Below, one piece after another: positions 18,305 to 24,613 of a stretch of DNA of 35,059 nt. The translations under genes and the position numbers were made by a program. A model generated the notes under the pieces. That model searched no databases. It was given only the letters and a program-made list of their open reading frames with translations, and had not been told where the DNA came from. Each line of letters begins with the position of its first letter. Position 1 is the first letter of the stretch. Source of the DNA: Kineococcus sp. TRM81007 (GTDB taxonomy: Bacteria > Actinomycetota > Actinomycetes > Actinomycetales > Kineococcaceae); NCBI RefSeq assembly GCF_022669155.1, contig NZ_JALBVB010000050.1:1-35059 (forward strand), written 5' to 3'.

Positions 18305-19222
18305 GTGCCCCCCTTCAGCGGCGACCGCGGCAGCGCGCGGCCCGGCGAGCAGTCTGCACGGCGCCCCGCCGCGCGTCCCGTGGGGACCGTCACCCGGGGC
18401 ACGACCGGGCCGGACCGGCTGCGGCGCGTGGAGCGCTGGCTGGCGGGCACGCAGGCGCGGCGGCTGCGCGCGGCGGCCGACCCGCTGGTGGTCGACCTGG
18501 GCTACGGCGGCCGGCCGGTGACCGTGACGGACCTGCAGCGCTGGCTGCGCCGGGTGCGCGAGGACGTGCGGGTGGTGGGGCTGGAGGTCTCCGGCGAGCG
18601 GGTGGCCGCCGCGCGCGCCGCCCTCGCCGGCGTGCCCGGCGCACCGGTGTTCGCGGTGGGCGGTTTCGAGCTGGGCGTGCCCGGCGGGGGTGACCCGGTG
18701 CTGGTGCGGGCGTTCAACGTGCTGCGCCAGTACGGCGAGGGCGAGGTCGCCGCCGCGTGGGAGCTGATGCGCTCGCGGCTGGCCCCGGGCGGTCTGGTGG
18801 TGGAGGGCACCTGCGACGAGCTGGGCCGGCGCAGCGCGTGGGTGGCGCTGGAGGCGGGCGGGCCGGTGTCGCTGACGCTCTCCCTGCGCCTGGGCGGGCT
18901 GCCGCAGCCGTCGGCGGTGGCCGAGCGCCTGCCGAAGGCCCTCATCCACCGCAACGTGCCCGGTGAGGGCGTGCACGACCTGCTGCGCGCGGCGGACGCC
19001 GCGTGGGCGCGCGCCGCCCCGGAGGGCACCTTCGGGGCCCGGCAGCGCTGGCTGGCGACGTGCCGGGCGCTGCGCCGGGACTGGCCGGTGCTGGACGGCC
19101 CGGCGCGCTGGCGGCTCGGCGAGCTGACCGTCGCGTGGGACGCGGTGGCACCGCGGGCCCGCGGAGGCGGTGCCGCGGGGCTCGGGCATGATCCTGCGCA
19201 CAGGACGGGCAGCCGGAGGTGA
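18305..19222 (+). CDS. Class I SAM-dependent methyltransferase-like protein, substrate unknown
   Basis: 305 residues. A Rossmann-type SAM site is suggested by VVDLGYGGRP (about 63-72) as motif I and by GLEVSGERVAAAR as the acidic end of strand 2 (E in GLEVS). The motif I is unusual: DLGYGGRP instead of DxGxGxG. A later LAPGGLVVEGTCDELG fits the beta-5 region. The middle FNVLRQYGEGEVAAAW is a characteristic of this actinobacterial family, commonly located beside mshA, but I know no function. GTG 18305 is chosen because a -10 lies 6 nt upstream; a longer frame into mshA is unsupported. It touches the LacI gene, separated by 2 nt, so the two are cotranscribed. Confidence 0.72.
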   Translation: MPPFSGDRGSARPGEQSARRPAARPVGTVTRGTTGPDRLRRVERWLAGTQARRLRAAADPLVVDLGYGGRPVTVTDLQRWLRRVREDVRVVGLEVSGERVAAARAALAGVPGAPVFAVGGFELGVPGGGDPVLVRAFNVLRQYGEGEVAAAWELMRSRLAPGGLVVEGTCDELGRRSAWVALEAGGPVSLTLSLRLGGLPQPSAVAERLPKALIHRNVPGEGVHDLLRAADAAWARAAPEGTFGARQRWLATCRALRRDWPVLDGPARWRLGELTVAWDAVAPRARGGGAAGLGHDPAHRTGSRR

Positions 19223-19224
19223 GC

Positions 19225-20295
19225 GTGAGCCGACCGTCGCCGGGCGCGGCGCGCCCCACGATCCGCGACATCGCGCGGGTGGCGGGGGTGTCGAAGGCGT
19301 CGGTGTCCTACGCCCTCAACGACCTGCCGGGGGTGTCCGCGGCCACCCGGGAGCGGGTGCTGCTGGCCGCGCGGGAGCTGGGCTGGCGGCCCAGCGCGGC
19401 GGCCCGCTCCCTCTCGCACGCCCGCGCGCACGCCGTGGGCCTGGCGGTGGCGCGCGACGTGGAACTGCTGGGCGAGGAGCCGTACTACATGCGCCTGGTG
19501 GCCGGCATGGAGGGCGTGCTGGCCACGGAGTCGGTCTCCCTGCTGATGACGGTGGTCCCCGACGCCGACACCGCGGTGGACGTGCTGCGGCGCTGGTGGG
19601 CGGAGCGCCGCGTGGACGGCGTGGTGCTCACCGACCTGCTGGTCGAGGACCCGCGACTGGCCCTGGTGACGGAGCTGGGGGTGCCGAGCGTGGTGCGCGG
19701 CGGCCGGGAGGAGGAGGAGCCGGGCGGCGGTGCCGGCACGGTGGCGGTGTCGGTGGAGGAGGAGCGCGAGCCGTTCGAGCGGGTCGTGGAGCACCTGCTG
19801 CTGCGGGGGCACCGGCGGCTGGCGCGGGTCAGCGGGCCGCCCGAGTACCGCCACACGCGCCGGCGTGACCGCGCGTGGCAGGAGGTGACGACCGCGGCGC
19901 TGGGCGCCGAGCAGGAGGTCGTCGTCGCCGACTACTCCGCCCGCGGGGGCCTGGAGGCGACGCGGGCGCTGCTGGCTCGGCCGCGACCGCCGACGGCGGT
20001 GCTGTACGACAACGACGTCATGGCGGCCACGGTGGTCGCGGAACGGCGCTCGCTGGGGGTGGCGGTGCCCGCCGACCTGGCGGTGGTGGCCGGCGAGGAC
20101 TCGATCCTGTGCCGGCTGGCCGACCCCGGCATCACGGCGCTGCGCCGAGACGTGGTGGCCGACGGCGCCGCCACGGCGCGGCTGCTGCTGGACCTGCTGG
20201 CGGGCCGGGCGCCGCGGCCGCTGCTGCTGGCTCCGCGCGAGCTGGTCGTGCGGGGCAGCTCCGGTTCGGTGCTCACACCTCGAGCAGGAGGGTGA
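19225..20295 (+). CDS. LacI family transcriptional regulator
   Basis: 356-residue repressor-type regulator. N-terminal helix-turn-helix [20 protein letters not shown] (11-30), hinge helix region SAAARSL (57-63), then a periplasmic-binding-protein-like effector domain to about 345 ending with the dimer-related DxxA and [13 protein letters not shown] pattern. Effector is normally a sugar, but no sugar transport or catabolic gene lies beside it, so its targets must be elsewhere or be the methyltransferase operon. Start GTG 19225 has GGAGG 5 nt upstream (19215-19219); GTG 19219 overlaps that Shine-Dalgarno and is unlikely. The 3' end overlaps the convergent dtd gene by 23 bp. Confidence 0.9.
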   Translation: MSRPSPGAARPTIRDIARVAGVSKASVSYALNDLPGVSAATRERVLLAARELGWRPSAAARSLSHARAHAVGLAVARDVELLGEEPYYMRLVAGMEGVLATESVSLLMTVVPDADTAVDVLRRWWAERRVDGVVLTDLLVEDPRLALVTELGVPSVVRGGREEEEPGGGAGTVAVSVEEEREPFERVVEHLLLRGHRRLARVSGPPEYRHTRRRDRAWQEVTTAALGAEQEVVVADYSARGGLEATRALLARPRPPTAVLYDNDVMAATVVAERRSLGVAVPADLAVVAGEDSILCRLADPGITALRRDVVADGAATARLLLDLLAGRAPRPLLLAPRELVVRGSSGSVLTPRAGG

Positions 20296-20698
20296 CCGGC
20301 CCGTCGTTCACCAGCTCGACGGCCATGTCGGCGCCGAAGCGGCCGGCGGCCACGGGCACGCCCGCGGCGCGGAGGGCGGCGGCGACGGCGTCGACGAGGG
20401 GCTCGGCGACGGGACCGGGGGCGGCGGCCGCCCAGCTGGGGCGGCGCCCCTTGCGGGTGTCGCCGTAGAGGGTGAACTGGCTGACGAGCAGGACGCCCGC
20501 ACCGGCGTCGAGCACCGAGCGCTCCCCGCGCAGGACGCGCAGCTCGGCGACCTTGCGGGCGAGGCGCTCGGCCTGGCCGGGACCGTCGCCGTGGGTGACG
20601 CCCACCAGGACGAGCAGGCCGGGGCCGTCCAGGGCGCCGGTCTCCTCGCCGTCGACGGTGACCCGGGCCCGGCTGACGCGCTGCACGACGGCTCTCAC
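20273..20698 (-). CDS. dtd: D-aminoacyl-tRNA deacylase
   Basis: Proofreading enzyme that cleaves D-amino acids (and glycine mischarged on tRNA-Ala) from tRNA. 141 residues. N-terminus [13 protein letters not shown] is the standard family start, the catalytic motif [16 protein letters not shown] lies at 73-88 and the cross-subunit cis-Gly-Pro motif NDGPVT at 131-136. GTG 20698 is therefore preferred over an earlier in-frame codon. Upstream lies CAGGCT ending 6 nt before the start, one mismatch from the leaderless -10 pattern of neighbours. The last 23 bp overlap the end of lacI on the other strand. Confidence 0.95.
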   Translation of the reverse strand: MRAVVQRVSRARVTVDGEETGALDGPGLLVLVGVTHGDGPGQAERLARKVAELRVLRGERSVLDAGAGVLLVSQFTLYGDTRKGRRPSWAAAAPGPVAEPLVDAVAAALRAAGVPVAAGRFGADMAVELVNDGPVTLLLEV

Positions 20699-20780
20699 GG
20701 GAACAGCCTGGCGCACGGCCGACGGGGTGAACGGAGGGGGTGGGGGCGGTGAACCGGACGCGTCGTCACGGTTGCGCGCC

Positions 20781-20786
20781 TACGAT
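20781..20786 (+). promoter_or_regulatory. Predicted -10 of a leaderless promoter (small membrane protein)
   Basis: TACGAT ends 6 nt before GTG 20793; the spacer CGAGCG has no Shine-Dalgarno. Confidence 0.55.
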
Positions 20787-20792
20787 CGAGCG

Positions 20793-21131
20793 GTGCTCGA
20801 CGTCCCCGTGGTGATCCCCCTGACCCTGCTCGCGCTGGGCGTGGGGACGCTGGGCTGCCTGGTGCGCCCGCGCTGGGACGTGGCGGTGGTGACGGGGCTG
20901 CTGAGCGCGGTGTGGACCCGCGTCAACGGGCCGGTGGAGGGTCGGATCCTGCACACCTGGACGGCGGACCGGGGCTTCACCGAGGCGGACGTGCTCTCCG
21001 TGCTGGCGCTGCTGGCCGTGGGCACGGCGCTGCTGCGGTGCGGGCTGCGCATGGTGCGCGGCGCGCGGCCGGGCCCGTCGGCCGGCCCGCGCGGGACGGC
21101 GTGGGGCCCGGAGGCTCACCAGGGGCCGTAG
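20793..21131 (+). CDS. Small membrane protein of unknown function
   Basis: 112 residues, family not recognised. Predicted topology: transmembrane segment 1 at about 3-22 (VVIPLTLLALGVGTLGCLV), a middle stretch of about 45 residues with WTRVNGPVEGRILHTWT, and transmembrane segment 2 at about 66-84 (VLSVLALLAVGTALLRCG), then a basic Arg/Pro/Gly tail. The middle segment is conserved-looking and would lie outside or in a re-entrant loop. Start GTG 20793 is set by the leaderless -10 immediately upstream. The stop overlaps the DUF2516 gene end by 16 bp on the opposite strand. Confidence 0.65.
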   Translation: MLDVPVVIPLTLLALGVGTLGCLVRPRWDVAVVTGLLSAVWTRVNGPVEGRILHTWTADRGFTEADVLSVLALLAVGTALLRCGLRMVRGARPGPSAGPRGTAWGPEAHQGP

Positions 21132-21475
21132 GGGCCACCCTGGCGGCGCTCGTCGCGGCCGGGCCCGCGGCGCCCGCCGAACTGCCGCACGGCGGGACGC
21201 ACGTCCGCCATGTACACGGCGGCGGCGACCACGGAGACGATGCCCAGCAGGCCGGGCAGACCGGCCGCGGAGATCGGCGGCAGGGACACGAAGCCGATGG
21301 CCGCGGCGACCGCGAGCACCGCGACCCAGAAGGTCTTGGTGCGCTTGCCGGCGGCGACGAACGAGCCCGCGGGGCGGCGCAGGGCGTCGACCAGCGCCCA
21401 CGCCGCGAGGGCGAACGCCGCGAAGGCGATCACGAGGAGCACGCCGAACTGGACGGTGCCGACGAGTGAGGTCAC
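21116..21475 (-). CDS. DUF2516 family membrane protein
   Basis: 119-residue actinobacterial membrane protein of family DUF2516, no known function. Three hydrophobic segments: about 8-30 (VQFGVLLVIAFAAFALAAW core), 47-65 and 70-90, the first followed by the family pattern ALRRPAGSFVAAGKRTKTFW. The C-terminal tail (VRPAVRQFGGRRGPGRDERRQGG) is basic and likely cytoplasmic. GTG 21475 is 6 nt after a minus-strand TAGGAT. Its 3' end overlaps the convergent small membrane gene by 16 bp. Confidence 0.8.
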   Translation of the reverse strand: MTSLVGTVQFGVLLVIAFAAFALAAWALVDALRRPAGSFVAAGKRTKTFWVAVLAVAAAIGFVSLPPISAAGLPGLLGIVSVVAAAVYMADVRPAVRQFGGRRGPGRDERRQGGPYGPW

Positions 21476-21481
21476 ACCTGG

Positions 21482-21487
21482 ATCCTA
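21482..21487 (-). promoter_or_regulatory. Predicted -10 of a leaderless DUF2516 promoter
   Basis: Minus-strand TAGGAT (21487-21482) ends 6 nt before GTG 21475. The AGGA within it could also act as a weak ribosome site if transcription started further upstream. Confidence 0.5.
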
Positions 21488-21590
21488 CGGTCGGGACCGC
21501 CGCGGGGTTCCCCCGTCGCGGCGGCGGCGGCCCCGCGCACGGGCGGCTCACCCGATCGGCGGAGCCCGCTGCGCGCGGCGCCGGGGACCT

Positions 21591-21611
21591 CCCCGGGGAA
21601 CCGCCCCGGGG
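21591..21611 (-). terminator. Candidate terminator after the RsiG-like gene
   Basis: CCCCGGGG (21591-21598) and CCCCGGGG (21604-21611) can pair as an 8-bp stem around AACCG, starting 2 nt past the stop codon at 21614. Each arm is self-complementary, so other foldings are possible. Confidence 0.45.
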
Positions 21612-21613
21612 CG

Positions 21614-22207
21614 TCAGCGGCCGCCCGGCAGCGCGTCCTCCACGGAGGCGATCCCCTCGCGGTAGCGACGGGTGATCTCGTCGGTGCAGGCGTCCATGAC
21701 CTCCTGCACGCGGTGGCGGTCGGCGGACAGCTCGTGCTCCAGGCCCAGCAGGCGCTCCCGGGCGGCGGCCAGCTGCTCGTCGTCCATGGCCGTCAGGTCC
21801 GACAGGTGCGGGTCGGCGACGGCGGCCTCGGCGCGGCGGCGGTGCTCCCCCACGCGGCTGGGCTGCACCGTGGTGTGCCGGCCCATGCCGTGGTTCGTGC
21901 GGCGCGGGTCCGCCAGCACGTCGGTCAGGCGGGCCACCAGCTCGGCGTCGGTGCGCGCGGCGGACACGTCCGTGCCGCCGTCGACGCCGGAGCGCTGCTG
22001 CAGCTCGGCACCGAGCAGGTCCAGGCGGCCCTGCAGCAGCCGGCGGGCGTAGGAGAGGTCGGCCTCCTCCTGCTCGGCCAGGGTGCGCCGCTCGCGCAGC
22101 TCCGCGAGGTCGACGGTGCGCAGGTCCGCGACGAACTCCGGGGCGAGCACCCGGTCGAGCGCCCGGCGCCCGCCCCGCTGATACCCGCTGACGTGCTCCT
22201 CGTCCAT
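21614..22207 (-). CDS. rsiG: RsiG/AmfC-like c-di-GMP-binding anti-sigma factor
   Basis: 197-residue helical protein matching RsiG (older name AmfC, 'aerial mycelium formation protein'), which in Streptomyces holds sigma WhiG inactive when loaded with cyclic di-GMP. Both c-di-GMP-binding motifs E(X)3S(X)2R(X)3Q(X)3D are exact: E48-S52-R55-Q59-D63 and E157-S161-R164-Q168-D172. They lie on the two long helices expected to form the antiparallel coiled coil, separated by a linker (about 75-140). In a non-mycelial motile actinobacterium the partner would be a WhiG/FliA-type sigma, which is not in this window. ATG 22207 has GGAGG 5 nt upstream. The flanking order with ygfZ, fur and nitrobindin resembles the Streptomyces region around amfC. 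Confidence 0.86.
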   Translation of the reverse strand: MDEEHVSGYQRGGRRALDRVLAPEFVADLRTVDLAELRERRTLAEQEEADLSYARRLLQGRLDLLGAELQQRSGVDGGTDVSAARTDAELVARLTDVLADPRRTNHGMGRHTTVQPSRVGEHRRRAEAAVADPHLSDLTAMDDEQLAAARERLLGLEHELSADRHRVQEVMDACTDEITRRYREGIASVEDALPGGR

Positions 22208-22298
22208 GCCGGCCTCCGCTCCCCGATCAGACTCATCGCTCTGGGCGATCAGCGCGCCACCGTGCGTGCGCGTTCTGAGGATAGGCCCCCGCGGTGCG

Positions 22299-23405
22299 TC
22301 AGGGGGCGACCACGACCTCCTGCGCCGCCGCGAGCGGCCGGTGCTGCTCCCCCGCGGCCGAGCCGGCCACCGCGAACAGCGGCGCGTCCACCGGCACGGA
22401 CCGCTTGAGCACCGCGAGGGCGACCGGTCCCAGCTCGTGGTGGCGCGCGGCCGTCGTCACGCGCCCCACGGCGCGCTCCGGGCCACCGGCGAGGACCACG
22501 TCGTCGCCGCGGCCGGGCAGGTCGTGGGAGGAGCCGTCCAGGTGCAGCAGCACCAGCCGGCGCGGCGGACGGCCCAGGTTGTGCACCTTGGCGACGGTCT
22601 CCTGCCCGCGGTAGCAGCCCTTGTGCAGGTGCACGGCCGTGCGCAGCCAGTCCAGCTCGTGCGGGATGGAGCGCTCGTCGGTCTCCATGCCCAGGCGCGG
22701 CCGCCACGCCTCCACGCGCAGCGCCTCGGCCGCCCAGCTGCCCGCCGGCCGCCGGCCCGCCACCCGGGCCGCCAGCTCGGCGCGCGGCACGAGCACCTCC
22801 CGCCAGGGCCGCTCGGCGCCCGGGTGCAGCGGGGTGGGCACGGCCGCGTAGCTCGCGGTGTCGGCCGCACCGCCCTCGTTCGCCGGGACGGGCCCGGGCC
22901 AGGGGTCCACCCACACCGGCCCGGCGCCGTCGCCCGGCTCCCTGCTCGACTCCCCCAGGACGGCCCACTCGGCGGTGACGTCCTCGACCTCCACGCGCAG
23001 CGCGAAGCGCATCTTCAGCAGCCACGCGACCAGCGGCTCCCGCTCGGCGGCCTCGACCGTGATCCAGGTGGCCCCACCGTCGTCGAGCAGGTGCAGGTCG
23101 TGCTCGATCCGGCCGGTCGGGCTCAGCACCAGGCTCTCGGTGCTGGTGCCGGCCGGCAGGCCGGTCAGGGCCTGGCTGGTGGTGCTGTGCAGCCAGCTGA
23201 GCCGGTCCGGGCCGCTGACGCGCACCACGCCGCGGTGGGACAGGTCCACGACGGCCTCGCCGCGCACGAGGGCGCGCTGCTCGGCCACCGGGTCGCCGTA
23301 GTGCCAGGCGGTGCCCGCGTCGGCGCCCTCCGCGGCGACAGCTCCGGGCAGGTCGAGCAGCGGCGAGCGCCGCACGGGGGCGGGGGCGGGGGTCTCGGTG
23401 CTCAC
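22299..23405 (-). CDS. ygfZ: YgfZ/GcvT family folate-binding protein (Fe-S cluster assembly factor)
   Basis: 368-residue tetrahydrofolate-binding protein related to the glycine cleavage T-protein. YgfZ helps maintain or repair certain Fe-S enzymes such as MiaB. The diagnostic motif KGCYRGQE (262-269) with its redox-active Cys265 is intact; the N-terminal folate domain (about 40-145) includes DLSHRGVVRVSGPDR and the C-terminal beta-barrel begins near 285. Start GTG 23405 overlaps the fur-type stop by 4 nt (GTGA) and has GGAGG a few nt upstream, so it is cotranslated with the regulator gene. A longer open frame upstream belongs to the overlapped gene. Confidence 0.92.
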   Translation of the reverse strand: MSTETPAPAPVRRSPLLDLPGAVAAEGADAGTAWHYGDPVAEQRALVRGEAVVDLSHRGVVRVSGPDRLSWLHSTTSQALTGLPAGTSTESLVLSPTGRIEHDLHLLDDGGATWITVEAAEREPLVAWLLKMRFALRVEVEDVTAEWAVLGESSREPGDGAGPVWVDPWPGPVPANEGGAADTASYAAVPTPLHPGAERPWREVLVPRAELAARVAGRRPAGSWAAEALRVEAWRPRLGMETDERSIPHELDWLRTAVHLHKGCYRGQETVAKVHNLGRPPRRLVLLHLDGSSHDLPGRGDDVVLAGGPERAVGRVTTAARHHELGPVALAVLKRSVPVDAPLFAVAGSAAGEQHRPLAAAQEVVVAP

Positions 23406-23863
23406 GGTTCCTCCGGCGTCTGGGGGGTGGGGCCGGCGCCGCAGGCGGCGCAGCGTCCGCGCAGCGCCAGGTGCGCGACGTCGGCGGTGAACCCGGTGCG
23501 CCGGCGCAGGTCGGCGGCCAGCTCGGCGGCCGCGTCGGCCGGGGCCTCGGCGACGGCCCCGCACCCGTCGCACACCAGGTGCAGGTGGCCGCCGTGCTCG
23601 ACGGCGTGGAAGGTGTCGGCGCGCCGGTCCAGCGCGGTGCGGGCCACCAGGCCCAGCTCCTCCAGCAGGGCCAGGGCGCGGTAGACCGTGGAGGCGTCCA
23701 CGGCGGGCGCGGCGCCGTCGGCGCGCAGGTCCGCCAGCACCTCCTCGGGCGTGGCGTGGCCCAGGCGGCGCACGGACGACAGGACGCGCTCGCGCTGGGG
23801 GGTGCGGCGGAGCCCCCGCGCGTGCAGGGCCTCGCCGAGCGGGGCGGGGAGCGCGGGCGTCAG
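23402..23863 (-). CDS. Fur family metalloregulator, apparent CTG start
   Basis: About 153-residue metal-responsive repressor. The winged helix includes LRRTPQRERVLSSV, then HATPEEVLADL and the recognition segment DASTVYRALALLEELGLV (about 56-73); the metal domain has HAVEHGGHLHLVC (H86, H90, H93, H95) and two CxxC zinc pairs, C98/C101 and C138/C141. In Streptomyces the Fur protein next to ygfZ and nitrobindin is the nickel regulator Nur, so Nur is a candidate, but Zur or another specificity cannot be excluded. No ATG, GTG or TTG in frame precedes the helix-turn-helix. CTG 23863, overlapping the upstream stop as CTGA, is the best start; a GTG at codon 31 would remove the first helix. Confidence 0.86.
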   Translation of the reverse strand: MTPALPAPLGEALHARGLRRTPQRERVLSSVRRLGHATPEEVLADLRADGAAPAVDASTVYRALALLEELGLVARTALDRRADTFHAVEHGGHLHLVCDGCGAVAEAPADAAAELAADLRRRTGFTADVAHLALRGRCAACGAGPTPQTPEEP

Positions 23864-24408
23864 GACACCCGCTTCAGCCGCGCCGACGCGTAGCTGCGCA
23901 TCGGGTGGCCGCCGAGCGCGACGTCCAGCGCCCACAGCAGGTCGCCCTCCACGAGCCCGTACATGCGCGTGGCGGCGGTGTACTCGTGGGCGGTGGTGGT
24001 GCGGGCGACCACGTCGGTGGACAGGTCGATGCGCGGGCCGGTGGCCTCGCCGACGAGGACCTCCACGACACCGGTGGGGTGGGCCAGCACGACCTCCAGG
24101 TCCACCGGGCGGGGTCCGTCGGCGGGCGCGGGGGCCGCCGGGTCCAGCGGGCGCGGGCGCCAGTAGCCGGTCTCGACGTCGAGGGGGTCGGTGGTGCTGC
24201 CCGCCTCGTCGAGGGCCCACGTGGTGGAGGTGTAGCTCAGGAAGTCGCGCCCGTCGTGGGAGAACTCCACGACCTGCCCGAAGCGGGTGTCCTCACCGCG
24301 CGCGGGGTGGCCGAGGACGCCGGCGCCCTCCCAGCGGCCCAGCAGCCAGGACAGCGGGACCAGCGGGAGCGGCGTGTCGGTGCGCAGGGGCACGGGTGCT
24401 CCGGCCAC
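23860..24408 (-). CDS. Nitrobindin-like FABP-family beta-barrel protein lacking the haem His
   Basis: 182-residue ten-stranded beta-barrel of the nitrobindin/THAP4 family; true members bind ferric haem and isomerise peroxynitrite. The family motif GxWxGxG is present as GRWEGAG (24-30). At the C-terminus, where nitrobindins have the axial His in an H-L-x-A-x-L-x-R pattern, this protein reads YASARLKR, putting Tyr173 at the ligand position. H168 lies five residues earlier, at a different place in the pattern. It is therefore best called nitrobindin-like. GTG 24408 begins 3 nt after the stop of a 35-codon membrane-protein gene; the gene ends in CTGA with the fur-type start. Confidence 0.84.
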   Translation of the reverse strand: MAGAPVPLRTDTPLPLVPLSWLLGRWEGAGVLGHPARGEDTRFGQVVEFSHDGRDFLSYTSTTWALDEAGSTTDPLDVETGYWRPRPLDPAAPAPADGPRPVDLEVVLAHPTGVVEVLVGEATGPRIDLSTDVVARTTTAHEYTAATRMYGLVEGDLLWALDVALGGHPMRSYASARLKRVS

Positions 24409-24411
24409 GGC

Positions 24412-24519
24412 TCAGCGCTGTCCCTTGTAGAGGCGGTACACCACGAAGCCGGCGAACCACGCGATCACGATGCTGACCACGATCAGCAGGACGAGGAAGA
24501 AGACTTCGAGCGCGTGCAC
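24412..24519 (-). CDS. 35-residue single-pass membrane protein
   Basis: Very short gene leading the nitrobindin-fur-ygfZ operon. The product has a short N-terminus (VHALE), one hydrophobic helix (about residues 6-27, [19 protein letters not shown] core) and a basic C-terminus [10 protein letters not shown], so the C-terminus should be cytoplasmic by the positive-inside rule. Support for its being real: a TACGCT -10 ends exactly 6 nt before its GTG, as for many genes here; its stop is only 3 nt from the nitrobindin start; and without it the operon would have no obvious promoter-proximal gene. No function is known to me. Small single-pass proteins often modulate larger membrane complexes, but no partner can be named. 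Confidence 0.72.
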   Translation of the reverse strand: MHALEVFFLVLLIVVSIVIAWFAGFVVYRLYKGQR

Positions 24520-24525
24520 CCTGCG

Positions 24526-24531
24526 AGCGTA
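24526..24531 (-). promoter_or_regulatory. Predicted -10 of a leaderless promoter for the small protein operon
   Basis: Minus-strand TACGCT (24531-24526) ends 6 nt before the GTG of the 35-codon gene. It is probably the main promoter for the downstream nitrobindin, fur and ygfZ genes. Confidence 0.55.
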
Positions 24532-24555
24532 CCCGCGCGCCGGCCGCCGGGGCCG

Positions 24556-24579
24556 CGGACGTGGGCGGCCTCACGTCCG
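24556..24579 (-). terminator. Candidate terminator after the polytopic membrane protein gene
   Basis: Inverted repeat CGGACGTG (24556-24563) / CACGTCCG (24572-24579), 8-bp stem with an 8-nt loop, 35 nt beyond the stop codon at 24614 in the direction of transcription. Confidence 0.45.
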
Positions 24580-24613
24580 GCCCGGACCCGCGCCCGCCGC
24601 CCCGCCCGCGGCC

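Noticed and set aside
22223-22253. CGATCAG repeated upstream of the RsiG-like gene, considered as an operator
   Set aside because: Two 7-bp copies with no symmetry or conserved spacing relative to a promoter; too weak to report as a site.
23402-24220. Extended N-terminus for the Fur homologue reaching into nitrobindin
   Set aside because: The extra residues are a frame-shifted reading of nitrobindin, His/Arg-rich, without family similarity.
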